From assembly GCA_020429905.1 (NCBI GenBank), contig JAGQKX010000020.1, forward strand, positions 1 through 9,626: 9,626 bases of DNA, given 5' to 3'. Below the pieces are notes generated by a model. That model did not search any database and was not told the DNA's origin. It saw only the letters and a list, made by a program, of their open reading frames with translations. Each line of letters opens with the position of its first letter. Position 1 is the stretch's first letter. This DNA is from a candidate division WWE3 bacterium (GTDB lineage: Bacteria > Patescibacteriota > 4484-211 > JAGQKX01). Below, one piece after another: positions 4,897 to 9,626 of the stretch. A program made the translations under genes and the position numbers.

Positions 4897-6126
4897 TCAC
4901 TTTGAAGTGTTAACTATTCTTACTGTGTGTTTTTTGCCTACTTGTAATATAAATCCGTTTGGTCTGTTTATCAAATAACCAATATCTACGATCTTTTCTC
5001 CATCGATTTTCACTGCACCTTGCTCGATCAAACGTCTTGCTTCTGATTTGCTTGGGACTAATTTCATATCATTTAGCATTTGAACAAGTGGTGTTGATGT
5101 ATGTAACTTAAAATTGCTCAAGTCGATTTCTTGAATCTCAGATGGTAGTTCATTACCTTGGACGACACCTTCAAATTCTGTTTTTGCTCCAGCAGCTTGA
5201 TCGGTATCATACAGCATTTCAACGATCGAATATGCGAGTTCCTTTTTCATTTCGAGCGGATTTTCCCCGTCAGCCAGTCGTTTAGTCAATTGTTCTTGTT
5301 CAGTTTTGGGGAGATCAAGCACCATGTCATAATAGTGCACGATAAAATCATCATTCACGGTCATAATTTTTCTAAACATCTCAAATGGTTCGTCCCGCAG
5401 GCTGATGAAATTACCTTTCGATTTACTCATTTTCTCTCCATCAGTCCCCATTAAAAATGGGCACGTAACGACAAATTTTTCTTTGTTTTTGAGCGTCTTC
5501 ACCAGGTCGCGCCCCGTTAACATGTTAAACGTCTGATCAGTTCCGCCGACCTCTACATCAACATCCATGGCGACACTGTCATATCCTTGCATTAACGGGT
5601 AAAAAAATTCATGAAGATAAATGGGCTTATTATCCGTCAGGCGATTTTGGAACATGTCTCGTTCGAGCATTTGCTGGACAGTAAAATTAGCCGCCAGTTC
5701 GATGAGATCTTCGAATGTTAATCCGTCGAGCCACTCGCTATTAAACCGTAATGCAGCCGGATTAGATGGATCGTCAAAGTTTAATACTTTGCTGACCTGC
5801 ATCTGATATGCTTGAGCATTTTCTTTTACTTGATCAGCGGTTAGTCGAACACGTGCGGCAGACTTATCTGTCGGATCTCCGATACGAGCAGTAAAATCTC
5901 CAATTAAACAGATCACGGTGTGTCCCATTTTCCGGAATTCTTCAAGTTTTTTGTAGACGACTGCGTGACCGAGATGGACATCTGGGATATTGGGGTCAAT
6001 ACCAATATAAAACGTGAGTGGTTCTGATTTCTTAAGCCGTTTGGCAAAAGCTTCTTTGGTCGGATAGATCGTATCGATATTGTGAGTCAATATATGATCC
6101 AACTGCTGTTCGGTGACGTTTTCCAT
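4897..6126 (-). CDS. tyrS: Tyrosyl-tRNA synthetase
   Basis: This class I synthetase charges tRNA-Tyr with tyrosine in two ATP-dependent steps. The 409-aa protein (usual 400-425) has the HIGH motif as HLGH (51-54) in FYIGIDPNIPDVHLGH. The GDFTARIGDPTDKS segment is at 76-89, the tyrosine-pocket region at GYDSVAMDVDVEVGGTDQ (181-198) and the KMSKS loop at 232-236. A C-terminal S4-like RNA-binding domain spans about 345-405 (LVPSKSEARRLIEQGAVKIDG). The GIDPxxPDxHLGH wording is that of the TyrZ-like (TyrS type 2) branch. The start is ATG 6126. There is no Shine-Dalgarno; an extended -10 box (TGC TAGAAT) lies 9 nt upstream, pointing to a leaderless mRNA. The stop is TGA followed directly by an in-frame TAA. 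A 36-aa membrane ORF follows 7 nt later. Confidence 0.98.
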   Translation of the reverse strand: MENVTEQQLDHILTHNIDTIYPTKEAFAKRLKKSEPLTFYIGIDPNIPDVHLGHAVVYKKLEEFRKMGHTVICLIGDFTARIGDPTDKSAARVRLTADQVKENAQAYQMQVSKVLNFDDPSNPAALRFNSEWLDGLTFEDLIELAANFTVQQMLERDMFQNRLTDNKPIYLHEFFYPLMQGYDSVAMDVDVEVGGTDQTFNMLTGRDLVKTLKNKEKFVVTCPFLMGTDGEKMSKSKGNFISLRDEPFEMFRKIMTVNDDFIVHYYDMVLDLPKTEQEQLTKRLADGENPLEMKKELAYSIVEMLYDTDQAAGAKTEFEGVVQGNELPSEIQEIDLSNFKLHTSTPLVQMLNDMKLVPSKSEARRLIEQGAVKIDGEKIVDIGYLINRPNGFILQVGKKHTVRIVNTSK

Positions 6127-6135
6127 ATATTCAGT

Positions 6136-6166
6136 ATTCTAGCATGAACCTTTACTGAGTGGTAAA
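6136..6166 (-). promoter_or_regulatory. tyrS promoter with extended -10
   Basis: On the minus strand TGC TAGAAT (6136-6144) is a good extended -10. TTTACC (6161-6166) is a possible -35 at 19-nt spacing. The -10 ends 9 nt before the tyrS ATG. It overlaps a promoter reading the other way. Confidence 0.5.
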
Positions 6167-6168
6167 AT
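6160..6168 (+). promoter_or_regulatory. Extended -10 for the 101-aa gene, divergent from tyrS
   Basis: TGG TAAAAT (6160-6168) forms an extended -10 on plus with no clear -35. It predicts a start near 6175, giving a leader of about 50 nt whose first bases are the left arm of the inverted repeat covering the start codon. Confidence 0.4.
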
Positions 6169-6174
6169 TCCTTC

Positions 6175-6234
6175 AAATTTCACCTACGGGCGATTTGAAC
6201 CGCCCCCGAATCAGGAGTAAGGCACATGAAATTT
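6175..6234 (+). promoter_or_regulatory. Structured leader covering the 101-aa gene start
   Basis: AAATTTCA (6175-6182) pairs perfectly with TGAAATTT (6227-6234), which includes the last two bases of the ATG. Between them lie a GGGCG/CGCCC hairpin (from about 6188) and the ribosome-binding site AGGAG (6213-6217). If both form, the start codon is held in a stem while the ribosome-binding site is in the enclosed loop, an arrangement compatible with translational control. No known riboswitch was recognised. Confidence 0.4.
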
Positions 6235-6531
6235 TCAACCGTTGGAATCCATAACTTTCGCAGAAAGTTTATGGAGAAGCACCCCAAAGCCGGTGGAGCT
6301 GTCCGTCTCGAACCAATCGATGAGGCAGAAACAGCGTTTGTGCTCAAGTTTAAAAACTCTGAGCATCGGATCGCCATTGATCGCTCAGGCGATCGTTGGC
6401 AACTGGACTGGATTCTTGATTTTGTTCCTTTGAGGTTACCCTGGGAGTGGGTCATCCTCACTGGTACTAAAACAGAGATCCAAACGGAACTCGAATCAAT
6501 CGGGTTCCATTTTAAAATTCAGAATAGGTAA
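6226..6531 (+). CDS. Orphan hypothetical protein, 101 aa
   Basis: I do not recognise a family. The start is ATG 6226, preceded by AGGAGTAAGG with the ATG 8 nt after AGGAG, one of only two strong ribosome-binding sites in the window. The product (MKFSTVGIHNFRRKFMEKHP...) is basic at the N-terminus and lacks a signal peptide, membrane helix and cysteines. It shows alternating strand-like stretches (AFVLKFKN, HRIAIDRSGDRWQLDWILDFVPL, WEWVILTG) and an amphipathic helix (KTEIQTELESIG), suggesting a small soluble alpha/beta fold. It is a stand-alone unit with its own promoter, structured leader and strong terminator. It is divergent from tyrS. A second frame within it (6242-6433) is a shadow. Function is unknown. 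Confidence 0.72.
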   Translation: MKFSTVGIHNFRRKFMEKHPKAGGAVRLEPIDEAETAFVLKFKNSEHRIAIDRSGDRWQLDWILDFVPLRLPWEWVILTGTKTEIQTELESIGFHFKIQNR

Positions 6532-6554
6532 TGTTCTGATCCTTACTCCCACCC

Positions 6555-6584
6555 GGGCAGGCCGACCGACGGTCTGCCCTTTTT
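6555..6584 (+). terminator. Rho-independent terminator of the 101-aa gene
   Basis: GGGCA/TGCCC (6555-6559 with 6575-6579) stacks on an inner GACC/GGTC stem with a 3-nt loop, and five T follow (6580-6584). It lies 23 nt beyond the stop codon and isolates this gene from the downstream PBP. Confidence 0.9.
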
Positions 6585-6636
6585 CATTTACAGGTTGAGA
6601 TGTTTTATTATTTAGGGCATGATAAAATTGCGGTAT

Positions 6637-6642
6637 TATAAT
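6637..6642 (+). promoter_or_regulatory. PBP promoter -10 box, leaderless arrangement
   Basis: A consensus TATAAT lies 8 nt before the ATG at 6651, with no clear -35. An extended-type TGA TAAAAT at 6620-6628 is an alternative that would leave a leader of about 15 nt. No usable Shine-Dalgarno precedes the gene; AAGAG is only 3 nt from the ATG. Confidence 0.45.
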
Positions 6643-6650
6643 AAGAGTCT

Positions 6651-9299
6651 ATGGCTACTTCTCGTCGACATATCAAAACCCGTTATAACCGTTGGAAACA
6701 ACGGGCTCGACAACTCACTAAGCGCTCAAAACGGCAAAAACGTGTGCGTGTATTATCCATTGTTGCTACCCTGGGACTATTAGGAGTATTGCTTGCTGCT
6801 GCAGGCGGAGTTACCGCTGTCGTTTTGTTCAGTAAAGATCTCCCCTCTCCGGATAAATTAACCGAACGAGAAATTGCCCAAACAACCAAAATATATAGCC
6901 GTCAGGGTGATCTACTTTACGAAATCTTTGATGATCAGCAACGTACCTTGATTCAACTCGAAGATATTCCCGACAATCTAAAAGACGCTACGATTGCTAT
7001 TGAAGACGCAGATTTTTACCATCATTCAGGATTTGATATCCGAGGTATTCTCCGTTCAGCGTTTCGTGTTTTGACGAAGGGTGAAATTCAAGGCGGTGGA
7101 TCCACCATCACGCAGCAGGTAGTGAAAAACGTGCTGCTTACTCCAGAACAAACCTATACTCGAAAATTAAAAGAGCTCATTCTCGCGTTACGTCTTGAGT
7201 CAGCGTATGAAAAAGATGAAATTCTGCAGATTTATTTTAACGAAGTAGCGTATGGTGGGAACTATTACGGAGCAGGCGCTGCGGCCGAAGGATATTTTGG
7301 TAAACACGTGAGAGACCTAACCCTTGAGGAGGCTGCGTTTATTGCTGGATTACCTCAGGCGCCAAGTGTGTATAGTCCTCGGAGTGGAGATCCAGAATTA
7401 GCCAAATTGCGGTACGATCTCGTGCTCGATCAAATGGTCAAAAATGGATATATCACTGAAGAGCGCGCACAAGAAGCAAAAGACTATGATGTTATTTCAA
7501 CCATTGTTCCGATCGATAACAATATCAAAGCTCCGCACTTTGTTTTTTATGTGAAACAAGAATTAGTGAAACAGTTTGGAGAGAAGCTTGTAGAGCAAGG
7601 CGGTCTTCGGGTGACCACGACACTTGATATGGGAAAGCAGGTTATTGCTGAAGAAGAAATAGGATTCCAACTGGATCGTTTAGCCCAACAAGCAGCTAAT
7701 GCCTCCAACCAAGCATTAATCTCTGTTGATCCAAGAACAGGTGAGATTTTGGCCATGGTTGGGTCCGCTAACTATTTTGACGAATCAATTGACGGAAATG
7801 TAAATGTAATTCTCGCTCGAAGACAACCCGGATCAGCGATGAAACCGATTGTCTACGTAAAAGGTTTTCAAATGGGATATACACCAGCAACATTTCTTCC
7901 TGATATTCTCGCTTGTTTTGGTAGACAAGCTGATGGTTCCGAATATTGTCCTTCAAATTCAGACGGTAAATATTGGGGTCCCCTTCTCGCTCGTGAAGCG
8001 TTGGCTAACTCTCGTAACACACCGGCAATTCGTATGGCGCAGCTTGTCGGGGTAGAAAATATTATCACCCAAGCCCAAGAGCTTGGGATTACGACACTTG
8101 ATCAGCCAGACCGTTATGGTCTTTCGATCGCACTTGGAGCTGCCGAGGTCAAACCTATTGAACTCGTCAGGGCATATACGGCTTTTGCTAACAATGGTGA
8201 ACAACCAGATCTTGTTTCTATTCTTAAAGTCGAAGATAGTTCCGGAAAAGTTATTTTTGAAAACAAACCCGAAGATGCTAAGCTGAAACGAGTTTTGCCA
8301 GAAGAGCCAGCCTATTTAATCACTGATATTTTATCTGACAACAGAGTTCGACAACGATTGTTTGGAGCGAACAACTTATTAGAAATTGGAAGACCTGCAG
8401 CGGTAAAAACTGGTACGACTAATGATAACAAAGATGCGTGGACCTGCGGATATGTACCACAACTAGCGACATGTGTTTGGACCGGGAATACTGATAACAC
8501 ACCCATGGCTCAAACAATTCAAGGATCTACTGGAGCCACTCCAACGTTTCACTATTATATGCAACGCGCTTTGGATAATGAACCCGTACAACAATTTACA
8601 CGCCCAGACAGCATAAAACAGGTAACCGTTGATGCGTTATCAGGAATGCTTCCTTTAGATGATCAGGATTTTCCAACCAGAGTTGAAGTTTTTGCCAAAG
8701 GAACCGAACCAACCGAAAAGGATAATTTTCATCAAGTTGTTGAAGTTTGTAAAAGTAAAGGTCTTCTTGCGACTGACTATCACCGTCTTATTGGTGATGT
8801 AGAAAACAAAACGTTTATTTATCTTCGCGAACAGAATCCAGCCTTACAAAAATATACTGATGAATGGATGAGTAAAAATAGCGGATATGGGAAGCCTCCC
8901 GAAGAAACTTGCCCAATCGTAGATTCCAAAGGTAAACCGCTCACTGGTCCATATGTAGAGATTACCTCCCCGACAGACGGTTCGGAAATGGATAATAATG
9001 AATTTACTGTCACCGTAGAAGCATATAGCGAACATCGGATCATCAAAGTCGAATTCTATTGGGATGATACCTTAGTAACCACAATTAATTCGTCTCCATA
9101 TGAAGCGACATATTCGGTTTCTAAAGATGTAGAGGGTACTCATGAGATTAGAGTAATTGCCTACGACGGAAAAGGAGAGCAATCTGAAACAACAATTGAA
9201 GTTGAGTATCCTACCGTGACTCCTGCTCCGAGTTCCTCCCCTACTCCGGAAAATGGCGGAGGACCGGTTCATATAACCCTCCCGCATTTCAATAACTAA
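6651..9299 (+). CDS. Class A penicillin-binding protein (PBP1A-like)
   Basis: This bifunctional membrane enzyme polymerises lipid II into glycan strands and cross-links the stem peptides outside the cytoplasmic membrane. It has a very basic cytoplasmic tail (1-34) and a signal-anchor helix (about 35-60). The GT51 glycosyltransferase domain has the catalytic Glu at 118 in IAIEDADFYHHSG, GGGSTITQQ (148-156), RKLKELILALRLE (171-183) and EAAFIAGLPQAPS (227-239). The transpeptidase domain has SxxK as SAMK (nucleophile S395), SxN as SRN (454-456) and KTG at 586-588. A C-terminal Ig-like domain (about 768-853, EITSPTDGSEM...) and a Pro/Ser/Thr tail end the 882-aa protein. Six extracytoplasmic cysteines fall in three sequence-local pairs (422/433, 599/608, 700/754). 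It resembles mrcA/ponA products; I give no symbol because paralogues are hard to separate. Confidence 0.96.
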   Translation: MATSRRHIKTRYNRWKQRARQLTKRSKRQKRVRVLSIVATLGLLGVLLAAAGGVTAVVLFSKDLPSPDKLTEREIAQTTKIYSRQGDLLYEIFDDQQRTLIQLEDIPDNLKDATIAIEDADFYHHSGFDIRGILRSAFRVLTKGEIQGGGSTITQQVVKNVLLTPEQTYTRKLKELILALRLESAYEKDEILQIYFNEVAYGGNYYGAGAAAEGYFGKHVRDLTLEEAAFIAGLPQAPSVYSPRSGDPELAKLRYDLVLDQMVKNGYITEERAQEAKDYDVISTIVPIDNNIKAPHFVFYVKQELVKQFGEKLVEQGGLRVTTTLDMGKQVIAEEEIGFQLDRLAQQAANASNQALISVDPRTGEILAMVGSANYFDESIDGNVNVILARRQPGSAMKPIVYVKGFQMGYTPATFLPDILACFGRQADGSEYCPSNSDGKYWGPLLAREALANSRNTPAIRMAQLVGVENIITQAQELGITTLDQPDRYGLSIALGAAEVKPIELVRAYTAFANNGEQPDLVSILKVEDSSGKVIFENKPEDAKLKRVLPEEPAYLITDILSDNRVRQRLFGANNLLEIGRPAAVKTGTTNDNKDAWTCGYVPQLATCVWTGNTDNTPMAQTIQGSTGATPTFHYYMQRALDNEPVQQFTRPDSIKQVTVDALSGMLPLDDQDFPTRVEVFAKGTEPTEKDNFHQVVEVCKSKGLLATDYHRLIGDVENKTFIYLREQNPALQKYTDEWMSKNSGYGKPPEETCPIVDSKGKPLTGPYVEITSPTDGSEMDNNEFTVTVEAYSEHRIIKVEFYWDDTLVTTINSSPYEATYSVSKDVEGTHEIRVIAYDGKGEQSETTIEVEYPTVTPAPSSSPTPENGGGPVHITLPHFNN

Positions 9300-9313
9300 C
9301 GGATTCGATTTTC

Positions 9314-9342
9314 TTGTCTACCCGAAGGTATTACAGTAGAAT
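9314..9342 (+). promoter_or_regulatory. Promoter of the TldD/PmbA-family gene
   Basis: TTGTCT (9314-9319), a 17-nt spacer and TAGAAT (9337-9342) make a good sigma-70-type promoter. The expected start near 9349 leaves about 14 nt before ATG 9363. It begins 14 nt after the PBP stop, so the gene need not depend on PBP read-through. Confidence 0.55.
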
Positions 9343-9362
9343 GTGGCTTGAATTACTCAGTT

Positions 9363-9626
9363 ATGAAGATGGAACAAATAGAAATAACTCAGCTAGATAC
9401 GCTAAAACCAATTTTAGAAAAAGTTTGCCAAGATGAGTCAGGGAATGAGGCGGTATCATATATCGACATTCGGCTGGCGGCATCGGAAGGAATTGGGGCG
9501 TACACCGAAGACGGAATGCCGAAAGTTACTTCTAAAGATTGGGGGTTTTCCTTAGGGGTACGGGTTATTTCTGGTTCGACGCTTAAGGCCGCCGGTTATT
9601 TTGGCCGATCATTGGGGATTCCTGAC
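9363..9626 (+). CDS. TldD/PmbA-family putative metalloprotease, N-terminal part
   Basis: TldD and PmbA (TldE) form a peptide-degrading zinc metalloprotease complex in other bacteria, acting on unfolded peptides and in microcin or modified-peptide maturation. Here 88 codons are present and the frame leaves the window open, so it is truncated by the window edge. After a helical start (MKMEQIEITQLDTLKPILEK), the segment YIDIRLAASEGIGAYTEDG leads into VTSKDWGFSLGVRVISG and LKAAGYFGRSLG. This is the family's N-terminal pattern: YxDxR, a strand pair around a variable G, then GxGVRV and an aromatic/Gly strand. The zinc-binding HExxxH motif would lie further downstream and cannot be checked. ATG 9363 is chosen; ATG 9369 is an alternative. 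Neither has a Shine-Dalgarno. TldD and PmbA cannot be told apart from this part. Confidence 0.72.
   Translation, partial: MKMEQIEITQLDTLKPILEKVCQDESGNEAVSYIDIRLAASEGIGAYTEDGMPKVTSKDWGFSLGVRVISGSTLKAAGYFGRSLGIPD

Noticed and set aside
4897..4899. UGA recoding as glycine (code 25), raised by the tyrS TGA-TAA tandem and the TGA in the 2333-2473 frame
   Set aside because: recG, tyrS, rsmD and the PBP gene are full length with no internal TGA; recoded lineages use TGA freely inside genes.
6185..6212. tRNA T-arm-like sequence on the minus strand (GGTTCAAATC within GC-rich flanks)
   Set aside because: The loop is one base too long for a T-loop when the stem pairs, and no anticodon or acceptor arm could be found nearby; better explained as a leader hairpin.

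Overview
The window looks like the chromosome of a small-genome bacterium, most plausibly from the Candidate Phyla Radiation (Patescibacteria, Parcubacteria-like). The reasons are a NusB beginning with the RHLARKVALQTLFQW type of N-terminus, the compact rsmD-rpmF-nusB order, core genes that mostly lack Shine-Dalgarno sequences, and short orphan ORFs between housekeeping genes. All intact genes read through with the standard bacterial code, so UGA does not look recoded. The lineage is an inference; no rRNA gene is present. The first ~80 bases are nearly pure G and look like an assembly or sequencing artefact at a contig end; they cut off nusB.

Layout. Minus strand, from right to left: tyrS (4897-6126) is followed after 7 nt by a 36-aa membrane peptide gene (4779-4889) and a hairpin terminator. 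Next come recG (2749-4722) with its own terminator at 2562-2597, an orphan 134-aa gene (1779-2183), a hairpin-rich stretch that may encode a structured RNA ending at a strong terminator (1261-1290), and then rsmD, rpmF and truncated nusB. Plus strand: an orphan 101-aa gene (6226-6531) with its own leader hairpin and terminator, a class A penicillin-binding protein (6651-9299), and the first 88 codons of a TldD/PmbA-family protein (9363 to the window end). The divergent tyrS/101-aa intergenic region holds back-to-back extended -10 promoters.

Functions. Most genes are core information processing: 16S rRNA methylation (rsmD), ribosome structure (rpmF), transcription and rRNA antitermination (nusB), fork rescue and recombination (recG) and tRNA-Tyr charging (tyrS). 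They are joined by peptidoglycan synthesis (class A PBP) and a putative TldD-type metalloprotease. The least explained part is 1262-2748. It holds one unrecognised small gene with a strong ribosome-binding site, flanked on both sides by DNA dense in perfect inverted repeats, several with stable tetraloops. It is the best candidate here for something undescribed.

Other patterns are a strand-polar 9-mer (TCCCCTACT, five copies, all on +), a heptad-repeat hairpin between rpmF and nusB, and -10 boxes lying 6-9 nt before the ATG of four core genes, which suggests leaderless mRNAs. The two orphan genes, by contrast, carry strong Shine-Dalgarno sequences.
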